Source: Raphanus sativus (taxonomy: Eukaryota > Streptophyta > Magnoliopsida > Brassicales > Brassicaceae). From it: a stretch of 64,000 nucleotides of DNA. Below the pieces are notes generated by a model. The model saw only the letters and a program-made list of their open reading frames with translations. It made no database searches and was not told the origin of the DNA. A program made the position numbers and the translations under genes. The DNA is taken from assembly GCF_000801105.2 (NCBI RefSeq), contig NC_079517.1:20159579-20223578 (forward strand). Direction: 5' to 3'. Of the stretch, positions 1 through 11,799 are shown piece by piece (position 1 is the stretch's first letter; the number at the start of each line of letters is the position of its first letter).

Positions 1-850
1 TTACCAGTGTTCAAAATTATGAGGGCACACGGTATTGATTGTGATCTACGGTGTAGTATTTCTGGAGCTGAGGATGGATGAATCTGTGAATCATGTTCTT
101 TTTGAATGTCCACCAGCTTTACAGACACGGGCTTTATCAAGGATTCCTCCTCCCCTGAAATTTTTCCATTTTCATAAATGTTCACCTATTTAGATTATCT
201 CTTTTGGAAGCTACCAAAAATGTTGAGTCAGAATATTTTTCTTGAATTTTGTGGTATATATGGAAGAACATAAATGACAAGATCTATAAAAAATAAGAAT
301 GGGAATCCCCAGTAGATCCTCAGCATAGCGGAACTTGTACACTTTGGGCTGAGGCACAATTGTTAGTACATGAACACCATGAGAATTTTTAGCACGCCAC
401 TGATTGGAAATTTTTGGGATCAACCAGAGCTTATTATGTCGATGGAGCCTGGAAGGAACACGATGTTTTCACTGGGCATGGGTGGTATTGCTGACATTTA
501 GATTCGGAGGACATAATGATGGGAACAATGAATCTCCGACGTAGCATATCACCATTACACACGGAATGTGAAGCGTTGATTTGGGCAATGGAGTATATAT
601 GAAAACCCTGCAGTTCTTAAATGTGATTTTTGCAATGGATTGTCCTCAACAGGTGAAGATGGTGTCGCCACCTGAAGAATGGCCAGCAAAATACATGAAG
701 AAATTTTACCGAAGTAAGATTTTCTTCCCTAATTTTGAAATCAGACATATTTCAAGCACACAAAATACAATGACGGATAAACTTACATGTGGTGTAAAGA
801 ATTCTCTTTCAACTATACTATATATCTATACCTTCAGCTTGGCTTTCTAA
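1..850 (+). pseudogene. LINE fragment: zf-RVT and RNase H domains, decayed
   Basis: This looks like the 3' end of a plant LINE-type (non-LTR) element. Around 85-190, frame shifts between readings, but the reading NHVLFECPPAL matches the zinc-binding region that follows reverse transcriptase in plant LINEs. From about 430 a plant LINE-type RNase H is readable in pieces: YVDGAWKE, then MNLRRSISPLHTECEALIWAME, then, in the open stretch 581-850, FAMDCPQQVKMVS and EIRHISSTQNTMTDKL. Several in-frame stops (for example near 490 and 600) break it, so it cannot be translated as one protein. It is cut by the window edge on the left. Such RNase H fragments are very common in crucifer genomes. An exapted host RNase H-like gene is possible but the stops argue against it. 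Confidence 0.7.
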
Positions 851-2074
851 ACCGATAGAACCTTGCTAAAGTAGTTTTTGTTATTGAAAAAAACATCAAC
901 TTCTTTTCTACATCTCCTGGTCTGGTTTAAATATTACAGGTGTACTATTTTTATTTTTTTTATTAATAAAAGATAATGACAACACTTATAATATCTAAAC
1001 CAAACTAAGGAAATGTCAAAAAGGATTCTTGTTTTAATTGTATTGATATCTTATATTAAAAATTCAATATGTGATTAGCTAATTTGGATAGTTTTAACCC
1101 ATCCTTTATTTAATGGCTTTAAAGATATTGTTATAAGAATAATTCTTATCTTGAATTCATATATTTTTTAATAATTTATAAAAATGAAGATTGGATTCCA
1201 TTTAGAAAAGACAACCCAAATGAAAATATTAGTATGCTTTATAAGAAAAGATGATACTTTTTTGGGAATATTAATTCATATACTTTGACTACTAAACCTA
1301 TAAACATTTATTGTCGTACCTATTAAAATAGAAGAACAATTTTATCTATCATAAAAAATTATATTACGTCCACTTCATTAAGTATATCTATTTGGTTATT
1401 TAAACTAATCTATCGAATATATAACATTTCTATAAAATCTTAATAATTATAAAGATATTGATTATAGATCAACTTTAACTGTAAATTTAAAATTTAGTTT
1501 TAATTATAACAAAATCTTTTGCGAAAAACTATTATGAAATCTTACTAAAATTTTAAATATTTTTTAGAATAATGCATTGGTTATTTTGTAATTAGTAATA
1601 TAATATTATTAGAAAATAGTGTTAAATAAAATTTTTATTATAAAAAAACAAAATAAAATTTTATGCTACTTTCACACATTTAATAATTATAGTCTATATT
1701 ATACTAAAATAGAAATAACATATGAATTAAATATGAAAATAATATTAACTTCGCAAAATATTTTTTTCAATTAATTTCATTTAAATAAATAAATAAAATA
1801 TTGTTAAATGAATATAATTCGTAAATTATGTAATATAAAAATAAAAAATTGTTCACATATGTTAAACTTTTATATCAAATTATCTATTTATTTATTTTAG
1901 AATTCAAAACAATATACTATCTAAAATGATTATATATAAATATAATAGTGTATAAAACCTTTACGTTTTATTTTCAAAATAAATTATTTGAAAACTTTGA
2001 AATTTGAATATTTCCTTAAAGATACTAATGAGAAATCAATTTCAACTATAAATTTAATATTTATTTTTAGTTAT

Positions 2075-2129
<55 letters not shown>

Positions 2130-2890
2130 CATCATACCAAAAATTTCAGATTTTTAATATAAAATAAGAATTAGTTTAATAATAAGAAAATTCCTATAAT
2201 TTTCTAATCTCAAAAATAACTATGTGATTTTCTAAATTTCTTTTAACTAAATATAAAATTTTGAAAATAAATATTTCAAATTTAAATGATAATGTTCCAA
2301 ACATTGAAAAATATAAATTCGTAAATACTAAAGTAAAATTTTTTTTAAAAACAACACGGGAAAATATACTGTAAACCTCAAAATGGTATAATATTTGAAG
2401 AATTAAGTTAATACCATAATAGGCATTATCATTAAATTTTATTTTGTCAACAATATCTCTAATTTCTAATTTTTATTTTACTAATTATGATTATTCTTAT
2501 ATTTGTTGCAGATTGTATATCAATGATGGAAGGCAGTTTTGTTATTTTTGTTTAAGCTGATTACTCTATCCACCTAATTCACAAAATGGCCCTTAGATTT
2601 CTCCTTACATATTAAGTCTAGAATCAAAATACCATTTTTGTATAGCTAATGTAAACGCTAAAAGACGATAAGAATGAATATGTACTACGGACATTAATAT
2701 TCTATTTGTTTTTCGAGAACCTTTATTTTCTTCTTTAAAGTTCCAAATATTCTCTCACAAAAAAAAGGTTCCAAATATTCTCTCTGTTTTTGTCACTTTC
2801 TTTATTTATTCTCCAACAATTCGTTTATTCTTCAAAAATTCAAAACTCCATGTACAAACCGCGTAAAGTGCAAAAATGTAATTCCAAGTA
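851..2890. other. AT-rich intergenic stretch
   Basis: No coding stretch or recognisable element terminus is convincing here. It is very AT-rich with many short A/T runs and holds a TA microsatellite (listed separately). The last 200 bases, from about 2700, become pyrimidine-rich and probably belong to the promoter of the downstream homeobox gene. Confidence 0.6.
2078..2128. repeat. (TA)n microsatellite
   Basis: About 25 uninterrupted TA units inside AT-rich intergenic DNA. Confidence 0.95.
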
Positions 2891-2898
2891 TAAACTCT

Positions 2899-2906
2899 TA
2901 TAAATA
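2899..2906 (+). promoter_or_regulatory. TATA box of the HD-Zip I gene
   Basis: TATAAATA lies 431 bases before the coding ATG. Transcription would then start near 2930, giving a long leader of about 400 bases that contains upstream ORFs and possibly an intron. The position is inferred, not demonstrated. Confidence 0.5.
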
Positions 2907-3036
2907 CATTTGCCAGTCTTTTCCCTAAGCTTTACCCGCGAAGATCAATACACAACTCTAACTCTCTCTTTTTCTTTTGTAACTACACAAATCTAACTCA
3001 AGAAAATTAAAAAAAAAAATCGAAGTATTCTCTCAG

Positions 3037-3240
3037 ATGAATGACGATTCTCTAGGAATGTTTCTATATTAAACTCCCATCTTTCATTTTGATCTTGTTT
3101 TTAAGTTCTTAATTTCCTGTTTCTTGATCTGTTTTTGTTTTCTTTTCAAAACGATGGGACTTTGCCTCTGTTTGTTAGCAACTCCAGCGACATTGTTGTG
3201 GACAACGAGTTTCTTCCGCCACAAATTCTTGATTTTCTAA
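3037..3240 (+). promoter_or_regulatory. two upstream ORFs in the leader of the HD-Zip I gene
   Basis: Two short ORFs precede the main ATG: 3037-3072 (11 codons plus stop) and 3154-3240 (28 codons plus stop, ending 89 bases before the main ATG). If the leader starts near 2930 and is unspliced, both would be met by scanning ribosomes first and could lower translation of the homeobox protein. An intron in the leader could remove either one. Confidence 0.4.
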
Positions 3241-3329
3241 CGCATTGTTTCGTCACATAATCCCACTTAGATTCACATTTTAGGTTTTTCATTTCTTCTT
3301 GTATTTTACTTTAAAGTTTAAACATCTCA

Positions 3330-4001
3330 ATGGATCCAAAACACGATCAAGAATCAAGATCGGCTCCAACAGGTGCAATCAATAATCAACCGGCTGAGAA
3401 AAAGCGTCGTCTAACGTTTGAACAAGTAAGTATATAATAAGACAAGAGTCAGAGAACGAAACGGTCTTTGCTGCTTTAGGTTTTGATTTCCTTTATGTTA
3501 GGTGAATATGTTGGAGAAGAGTTTTGAAGAAGACAACAAACTGGAACCAGAGAGAAAGACTGAGCTAGCTAAAGTGCTTGGATTGCCTAAACGACAAGTT
3601 GCTGTTTGGTTTCAGAATCGAAAAGCTCGGAGCAAGGTCAAGCAGATCGAAAGAGATTATGATGTTCTCAAGGCTTGTTATGATTCCCTACTGGCTAAAC
3701 ATGAATCAGTCATCTCAGAGAATGAGAAACTCAGATCTAAAGTAAGATCTAAACTTTCTATGGCTTTCCATTGAGCTCAGTTTCTAACATTAGAGACTTT
3801 TTACAGGTCTTAACTTTGACTAAGATGCTTCCTCCTGCAACAAACCAAACCCAAAGAAACTTTCAAGTCAAGCTTAACTCTAAAGGCGATGATGAAACTA
3901 TAAGCTCTTCCGCTGCTTTAGTTCCATTGGCAAATGACCATTACTTTACCAACGTTGATGAAACATTCGGCTGGTGGGTTTGGCCATCGAATCTTATGTA
4001 A
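3330..4001 (+). CDS. HD-Zip class I homeodomain-leucine zipper transcription factor
   Basis: Three exons with GT-AG introns: 3330-3425, 3502-3741 and 3807-4001, giving 176 aa. Introns are only 76 and 65 bases. The homeodomain spans residues 23-82, with the recognition helix WFQN at 68-71. The leucine zipper follows directly, with heptad positions L88, L95, V102, L109 and L116. The direct HD-to-zipper junction and LEPERK motif place it in HD-Zip class I. The C-terminus (FGWWVWPS, near residues 166-174) resembles the tryptophan-rich AHA activation motif of this class. Members bind pseudopalindromic CAATNATTG sites as dimers in the nucleus. Residue 76 is Ser where most class I proteins have Trp (ARWK), and residue 73 is Lys instead of the usual Arg. 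From memory it most resembles ATHB54, but I have not verified this. The N-terminus before the homeodomain is short, so an upstream start cannot be excluded. No lesions seen. Confidence 0.88.
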
Positions 4002-4025
4002 AAATCTGATGATCCAGGACCGATT

Positions 4026-4180
<155 letters not shown>

Positions 4181-4285
4181 CAAGCTTCTGTTCTAAACAT
4201 GGGCAAAGGTTGAATAGACTAAAAGACATAGTGTTGACATATGAGAAATAAGAATGTTTCCAAAGCTATTACAATCACTATTTTA

Positions 4286-5318
4286 TCTTATTATATAAAG
4301 CTTAGTTCTTCAAAATTACTAATTAATATGATCGCGACACGTGTCATTAAAATTTTTAAGATTGCGATATGTGTTAATCTATATTATAATTAAAAATATA
4401 TATTAAGATAATAACAAAAACAAATTTTGGTAAAAAAGTAATTGTAAGTATATCTAATAGTAATTTTCCATTTTAAAATTCTAAACAAAACATAGTTGCA
4501 AATAATTATTTGATAGTAATTTTCCTTTTAATATTTTTAAAAAGGTTAAAATTTATAATGATATCTATACTATTATTTATGAAGTGATTTTGCTTATTTG
4601 TCATGTTCTCCATGATTTTAGATGATTTTGCTTATTTGTCATATTCTTATTAAGTTTAAGCTAAATTATCATTGATGTATTATTTGTTTTGAGCTGTGTC
4701 ACTAAATAATTAATTTAAATAATAGCCTTGATGAATATTCTATATAAATAAAAACGAATTTTATTTTATTAATATTAAATTTATATGTTATATTAGCTTT
4801 TCTTATTTGTCATATTTTTATTAGGTTTTAGACTTTTAGATAGGTTATTAATTTATTATTAGTTTCTAACTATTCACTAATTTATTTTAATGATATAAAG
4901 TTTATATGATATATGCTATATTAAATAATTGATTACAAAATAATATTTTAGAACTATAAAAAAAGAATTCTTCTATATATACTCTTTTTTGTGCCTATCT
5001 GAAAACAATATTTTTATTATAAAAGTTAAAAGAAAAATTAAGATACAAAACAATTTATTATTAAATATTAGTCAACATAAAAATATAAAATATATTTTCT
5101 AAACTATCTCTAAGATATGAGTGTTTTAAAAAAACTTAACACAATAGTAAGTATATATTTTGATTAAAAGTATTTGACATATATAAATATTTTGATGTTT
5201 GATTTAACTATTTAAAAACATAAATAATAATTTATTATGCTGATTTTATATTAATAAGACATAAACTAATAAGTATTTATAAGAAATTTATGCCCGCATG
5301 TGCGGGCAAAACACCTAG
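4286..5318 (+). mobile_element. non-autonomous Helitron A
   Basis: The 5' end is TCTTATTATATAAAGCTT after a host A. The 3' end has the hairpin GCCCGCATGTGCGGGC followed by AAAACAC and CTAG, then a host T. This matches the Helitron rule A|TC...CTRR|T. The same 5' terminus recurs inverted at 8619. There is no Rep/helicase coding, so it would depend on another element. Confidence 0.85.
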
Positions 5319-5442
5319 TAAAATATATATACTAAGATAACAAAAAATGAATTTTGAAATAAATTAATTTTAAAATTGATTTAATAGTAAAAAGGAAATT
5401 TTTAAAAATACTTAATAATATTCTAAAATTACTTAATAGGAA

Positions 5443-6890
5443 ACATGATTGTGACATATGACAGTTATATATTTAAATTGTGATATGTGTTAAACTACTC
5501 CATAATTTAAAATAAATATATAAGATAATAAAAATGATTTTTGGTGAAATTAATTATATAGTAAATAGATTGCGACACATGGCAAATCAAATTAATTAAA
5601 AAGATTTTTTTTGAAAATAGTAATTATCCTATTTTTCTTTTCTTTTTAATCTTAGAAACCTTATATGTTATTATCGATGTAAGGTTTATAACTTTTTAAC
5701 AGAAAATTACCTATTGATAATAATCCTAGAAAATTTGTTGCAGATATTAGATTTGCAAAATCGGTTTGTGATTAGAAAAATGAATTTCAAAAAAATATGA
5801 GTGCTCATATCTTGTATTTTTTATAATTCGAAGATATTGGAAAGAAACTAATGGTATTTGAGATTAGAAAATTATAATTTTTAAAAAGATGCATAATTTG
5901 AAGAATTGTTTTAGTAATAAAAACTATAAACTACAAAATATAATTAAATAATATTGTAAAATTTATATAATATTATTATATTTTATTTCTATTATTATTT
6001 TTTTTTTGATAACATCCAAAACTAACTATGATCTATGCGCAGTTGATCCGGAGAACCAAACATTTAGATCAATTAAAATTTTGAAGATCAATTAGACGCC
6101 ATAAATAACTATACTACTAGATTCTGACCCGCACGCCCGTGCGGGTATATTTTAAAACTGTTGTTAAAGAAATCTGATTCACCATTAGGGTTAGGCAAAA
6201 AATATTAATACTAAGAAGGGAAGTGAATCTGATCCGAAAAAAGTAGAATCAAATCCAATCTGAACCAAAATTAGTTAAATATCCTAACGGATTCGATTTT
6301 GTATCTAGAGAATGAGAACCAAACCCGACCTGAACCGAAGTATTTTGGGTATCTGAATCATATATTATATATTTAAACAGATTAACTATTTTCAATATTT
6401 TAAATATATAAGATGGTTTTAACTTCTCCAAAATACTTAAAAATAGTCAAATATAGAAGTATAAAATAGCTAAATAATATTCAAAACACCGAAATAATTT
6501 AAATATATATTGATTTCTGTATAATAACCAAGTCCAACTAATCTTATTGTTAAGATAAGGTATTTTGGAATATATTATTCAAATATATGTAATATGTTAC
6601 TTTATTAGATTTTGAGAACTTTAAAATATATATGAATTTAAAATGGATTATCTGAATCCGAGTCAAATCCGAAAACATCCGAACCGAACCCAAAAGTAAA
6701 TTTATAAATATCCAAATGAGACTGAAATCTTCAACTCCGAAGATACGAAATCCGAACAGGTCCGAACACTCACCCCACCATCAAATAGAAAATGAAATGA
6801 CAACTATAATTCAGACTGGATCGTTAAAATAATATTGATAACCAAAATAATAATTATCGCTTTCAAAGTTTGATGTTAAATAATCATAAT
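5443..6890. repeat. direct repeat, copy 1 (1.45 kb)
   Basis: Nearly identical to 8619-10066, at a constant offset of 3176 bases with only scattered substitutions and balancing small indels. Contents include a Helitron 3' terminus (minus orientation, at 6117) and a tract rich in ATCCGAA/ACCCGA motifs. Copy 1 ends where Helitron B begins. Confidence 0.9.
6117..6890 (-). mobile_element. truncated Helitron F, copy 1
   Basis: The 3' terminus in minus orientation reads A|CTAG at 6116-6120, followed inward by the hairpin ACCCGCACGCCCGTGCGGGT. The body matches the complete copy at 9293-10482 up to 6890, where Helitron B interrupts, so the 5' part is missing. Confidence 0.75.
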
Positions 6891-6891
6891 A

Positions 6892-8619
6892 TTAGATATG
6901 AGCCCGTTGCGTTGCAACGGGTTTTGTTTGATGTTTCAATTTTATGAAAACCATAAAAATGAAAAATATTTTTAGTGAAATTGTATGATTTTCCATATAT
7001 AATGTGAAAAAATATCTTTTGCCATTTTTAATAGGTTCCATTTTCAAATTTTTTTTTTCAATATCACTAATATTTTTACAATTTTAAAGTAATGACAGAT
7101 TTTTATTGATTCATTCACAGTATAATTTTGTTTAGACTTTTGAAAAAATTACTAAATCTCTAAATCAAAAGGTCCATAATCCACAAAAAATAATTAAAGC
7201 TTGGTTCTTCAAAGTTATTAATTTTCCTTTTTTAAATCTCTTTAAATCAACAAAAGAGAGTTGTACCATATTTTTCTACACATGTCACAATGTTTTTTTA
7301 AATAACAAATAAAATTCACTTCCTTTTTACAATTAATTTTTCTTTAGATTTTTTAAAAATTTGAAAATTACTATAAAGTATTTTTTAACAATATATAATG
7401 TAAAAGATTATGTAATAGTAATTTTCTTTCTCCTATACCAAAATCAATTTGTACAATATCTAACACTAATTTTTATTTTCTAAAATCATAAAGAAAAGAT
7501 AATTGTAAAAAAGATATTTGATTGTAATTATCCTTTTTAAAAATCTTAATAAAAAATTGCAAAAATAATTTTATTCAAATCCTAATTAAAAGGTCATAAA
7601 CCAGAAAAAAACTACAATCTTATTATTGACATATTAACACAATTTGTAAAACAAAAGTTATAGTAATTTTTCGTTTTTAAAAATGCTATATCAAAACCGA
7701 TTTGTATAATAATTTAACATTAATTTTCATTTTATAAAATCATAAAAAGGATAATTTAAAAAATATATTATGATAAAGCTATTATTTACAATACTTTTTC
7801 TAAAAAAAGGAAAATTACTATTACATAATTATTTATATGAAAATTTTTATTTAACACATGTTATAATCTTAAATATAAAATTGACTTGTGTCACAATCAT
7901 GTTAATTACTAACTTTGAAAAACCAAAAAAAATATTTGATTGTAATTATCCTTTTTAAAAATCTTAAAACAAAAAATTGTAAAAGAATGTTTAATATTCA
8001 ATTTTCCTTTATTCAAATCCTAATTAAAAGATCATAAACCAAAAAAACTACAATCTTATTATTGACATATTAACACGATTTGTAAAACAAAGTTATAGTA
8101 ATTTTCGTTTTTAAAAATTCTATATCAAAACTGATTTGTACAATAATATTAACATTAATTTACTTTTCTAAAATCATAAAAAGATAATTGTAATAAAAAT
8201 ATATCTTATGATAAAGATAGTTACTATTATTTACAATACTTTTTCTCAAAAAAGGAAAATTACTATTAAATAATTATTTATATAAAAAATTTTATTTAAC
8301 ATATGTCACAATCTTAAATATAAAATTGCCATGTGTCACAATCATGTTAATTAGTAATTTTGAAGAAGCAAGCTTCACATAGCTTTTATAATTTTCTTTG
8401 TTTTGGATATAAAAAAGGAAAATACCATTAAATAATTGTTTGTATGAATTTTTTTTTGCTTACAATATTTGTTTAAAACTTAAAAAAGGAAAATTACTAT
8501 TAAATAGTTTTTTATAAAAATTAGTATTTAACACATGTCATAATCTTAAATCTATAATTGACATGTGTCACGATCATGTTAATTAGTAACTTTGAAGAAC
8601 CAAGCTTTATATAATAAGA
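6892..8619 (-). mobile_element. Helitron B with repeated 5' termini
   Basis: The 3' end (left) reads A|TTAG with the hairpin CCCGTTGCGTTGCAACGGG. The 5' end (right) is the reverse complement of TCTTATTATATAAAGCTTGG, ending in GA at 8618-8619. Two more copies of the 5'-terminal region occur inside at about 7888-7945 and 8332-8390, and a segment of about 438 bases is tandemly duplicated (from about 7560 and 7998). No coding capacity. Confidence 0.78.
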
Positions 8620-10066
8620 CATGATTGTGACACATGACAGTTATATATCTAAAATTGTGATATGTGTTCAACTACTTCATAATTTAAAATAAATATATAA
8701 GATAATAAGAACAATTTTTGGTGAAATTAATTATATAGTAAATAGATTGCGACACATGGCAAATCAAATAAATTAAAAAGATTTTTAAAAATAGTAATTA
8801 TCCTATTTTTCTTTTTTTTTAATCTTAGAAACCTTATATGTTATTATCAATGTAAGGTTTATAACTTTTTAACAGAAAATTACCTATTGATAATAATCCT
8901 AGAAAATTTGTTGCAGATATTAGATTTGCAAAATCGGTTTGTGATTAGAAAAATGAATTTCAAAAAAATATGAGTGCTCATATCTTGTATTTTTTATAAT
9001 TCGAAGATATTGGAAAGAAACTAATGGTATTTGAGATTAGAAAATTATAATTTTTAAAAAGATGCATAAATTTTGAAGAATTGTTTTAGTAATAAAAACT
9101 ATAAACTACAAAATATAATTAAATAATATTGTAAAATTTATATAATATTATTATATTTTATTTCTATTATTATATTTTTTTTTGATAACATCCAAAACTA
9201 ACTATGATCTATGCGCAGTTGATCCGGAGAACCAAACATTTAGATCAATTAAAATTTTGAAGATCAATTAGACGCCATAAATAACTATACTACTAGATTC
9301 TGACCCACACGCCCGTGCGGGTATATTTTAAAACTGTTGTTAAAGAAATCTGATTCACCATTAGGGTTAGGCAAAAAATATTAATACTAAGAAGGGAAGT
9401 GAATCTGATCCGGAAAAAGTAGAATCAAATCCAATCTGAACCAAAATTAGTTAAATATCCTAACGGATTCGATTTTGTATCTAGAGAATCAGAACCAAAC
9501 CCGACCTGAACCGAAGTATTTTGGGTATCTGAATCATATATTATATATTTAAACAGATTAACTATTTTCAATATTTTAAATATATAAGATGGTTTTAACT
9601 TCTCCAAAATACTTAAAAATAGTCAAATATAGAAGTATAAAATAGCTAAATAATATTCAAAACCCCGAAATAATTTAAATATATATTGATTTTTGTATAA
9701 TAACCAAGTCCAACTAATCTTATTGTTAAGATAAGGTATTTTGGAATATATTATTCAAATATATGTAATATGTTACTTTATTAGATTTTGAGAACTTTAA
9801 AATATATATGAATTTAAAATGGATTATCTGAATCCGAGTCAAATCCGAAAACATCCGAACAGAACCCAAAAGTAAATTTATAAATATCCAAATGAGACTG
9901 AAATCTTCAACTCCGAAGATACGAAATCCGAACAGGTCCGAACACTCACCCCACCATCAAATAGAAAATGAAATGACAACTATAATTCAGACTGGATCGT
10001 TAAAATAATATTGATAACCAAAATAATAATTATCGCTTTCAAAGTTTGATGTTAAATAGTCATAAT
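8619..10066. repeat. direct repeat, copy 2 (1.45 kb)
   Basis: Partner of 5443-6890. It begins exactly at the 5' terminal base of Helitron B. Small differences are visible, for example TTTTTTGA vs TTTGA runs and GAATGAG vs GAATCAG. Confidence 0.9.
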
Positions 10067-10482
10067 AACCAGAATATTTGTTTAAATAATCATATGATTG
10101 ATTTATATATTTTAGAAATGCACATATTGTAATAAAGTTGTACTGACTGGCATGTAAATATGTCCAAGATTTTCAGTGGCGTAGTTTTTTATCTACTTTC
10201 AAAGTTTTGTGTAGATAAGAGATATATGGGACCAGCAATCTTCTGAGTATACAATCATTATATAAGTAATATATAAGATATGATCTAATATTGTCCATTT
10301 AATTATTGTTAATCACTATATAGGAACCGGGCTTTATAGATATTGAAGGCCACGAGATTTTCTTTTCTAATTATGATTTAATGATACAAATTAGGTTCAT
10401 TTAGGGCAGTGGCAGTCAATTGTAATTATTAGAGAAAAATTATGGCTAAATACTAAGTGTACTTCAGTTTTAATAGTTTAGA
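9293..10482 (-). mobile_element. Helitron F, complete copy
   Basis: The 3' end (left) reads A|CTAG at 9292-9296 with the hairpin CACGCCCGTG. The 5' end (right) is the inverted form of TCTAAACTATTAAAACTGAA, ending GA at 10481-10482 before a host T. It lies beside the LINE remnant. Non-coding, 1190 bases. Confidence 0.8.
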
Positions 10483-11200
10483 TTGTGTTTTGTAACATTT
10501 AGAATCTGGTTTATCAATTAGACGCCACAATTGCTTAGCCAACAGAGCCGTATTAAAATTTTGAAGATCTTTGAAACTCAAGCCGTCATATTCTTTATTT
10601 TGGCACACCTTATCCCAGGAAAGCCAATAAATTCCTTTTTTATTTCCGCTTCCACCCCACCAAAAATGGACTATGGCCCCTGTAATTTTCTTTGTAACCG
10701 CTTTAGGTAATCTATAACATGACATCACATGGTTAGGCATTACTGTTGCTGCCGATTTAATCAGTACCTCCTTGCCCCTTTAGTAAGAAACCGTACTGTC
10801 CAACTATTTACCTTTTGATTAATCTTCTCCGTCACATACCCAAATACCTGAATTTTAGACCCTACTAGGCTCTCCGGTATGCCCAAATAATTTGCCATAC
10901 CGCCTATGGCATTAATTCCCAATTGAGCTTTAATCTCTTCTCTGGTTATATCTGGTACCTTATGCCCAAATTGTAGGGAAGATTTGTCAAAATTTATAAG
11001 CTGGCCAGATACAGCCTCATAATCTTTTAACAATTGAAGAATTACACTGCATTCCGCTGAATTAGCCTTGCAGAAAAAAAGACTGTCATCCGCAAAGAGA
11101 AGATGAGACATCGGTGGACTTCTTCGAGATACTTTTAATCCCGTCAGCCTCTTATTGCGTTCCTCTTTTTTAATATTCGCAATAAGGGCTTGTGTACACA
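10483..11200 (-). pseudogene. LINE reverse transcriptase remnant
   Basis: On the minus strand, two overlapping frames read as a plant LINE reverse transcriptase and the region after it. The upstream part (11201 to 10761) contains SHLLFADDSLFF, the catalytic palm motif, and MANYLGIPESLVGSK. The downstream part (10740 to about 10483) contains IVHFWWGG and LSWDKVC, typical of plant LINE ORF2. A frameshift near 10750 joins them. The 5' part of ORF2 (endonuclease and fingers) is cut off at the CACTA terminus at 11201, and the 3' end meets Helitron F at 10482. Not functional. Confidence 0.85.
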
Positions 11201-11465
11201 CACTACAAAAAAACGCGGTCTTAGCGACGAGGGTTAGCGACGAAATAATTTCCTCGTAAAATTACGTCGCCTTTACGAGGAAGTTACGTGAAAAGACATT
11301 AAATACGTAATTTCGTCGTTAAATAACGACGAAGCCTTTTCGTCGTAAACCAAACGTAAACTAACGTCGTTTTTACGAGGAAACTGCATTTCGTCATAAG
11401 GAACACGTAAAACTTAACGTGTAATTAACGAAGAATTTGTTTACGAGGTTTTTGCGAGTTCTACC
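11201..11465 (+). mobile_element. CACTA (En/Spm-type) transposon end
   Basis: Starts CACTACAAAAAAACGCGG and is followed by closely spaced subterminal repeats in both orientations (TTTACGAGG, ACGTCG, CGTCGTTAAATAACGACGA). This is the organisation of CACTA transposon termini. No matching right terminus was found in the next kilobases, so this is probably a fragment. It truncates the LINE on its left. Confidence 0.7.
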
Positions 11466-11799
11466 TAATTAGTATGACAAATTCAATTGACAAAACGTGT
11501 AATTAGTATGACTCAATAATTAAAACTTTGTGATTTATTTGGCCTAGTGAAACGTTTGTATTTTTTTTAGAGAATTTGAGATAGTTTGGTATTTAAATAC
11601 ACATTTTCTCCTACAAGAAATATGAGTATTGGTAGCAGTTCACGGTAGCACGAATTCACTAACTGCTACCAAAAGTATAAAAATTGGAGAACAACTTTAT
11701 TGTAGCATTAAATCCGTGCTAGAAAAGAATTTCATTAAGCGGGAATCTAAAAATAACTCAAACAAAACTTAATTACAGACACAGACCACTAGAACACTA
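11466..11799. other. spacer with a 12-bp inverted repeat
   Basis: Non-coding. Contains a perfect inverted repeat, TTGGTAGCAGTT at 11629-11640 and its complement at 11661-11672, separated by 20 bases. It may be a remnant of a small DNA transposon. Confidence 0.5.

Noticed and set aside
6249..9607. Two identical 60-codon minus-strand open frames (6249-6431 and 9425-9607)
   Set aside because: They lie in the duplicated non-coding Helitron sequence; identity reflects the duplication, and the peptide has no family motif.
5443..10066. Interpretation of the 1.45-kb direct repeats as LTRs of one element
   Set aside because: They lack TG...CA ends, primer site and coding interior; the interior is a Helitron with its own termini.
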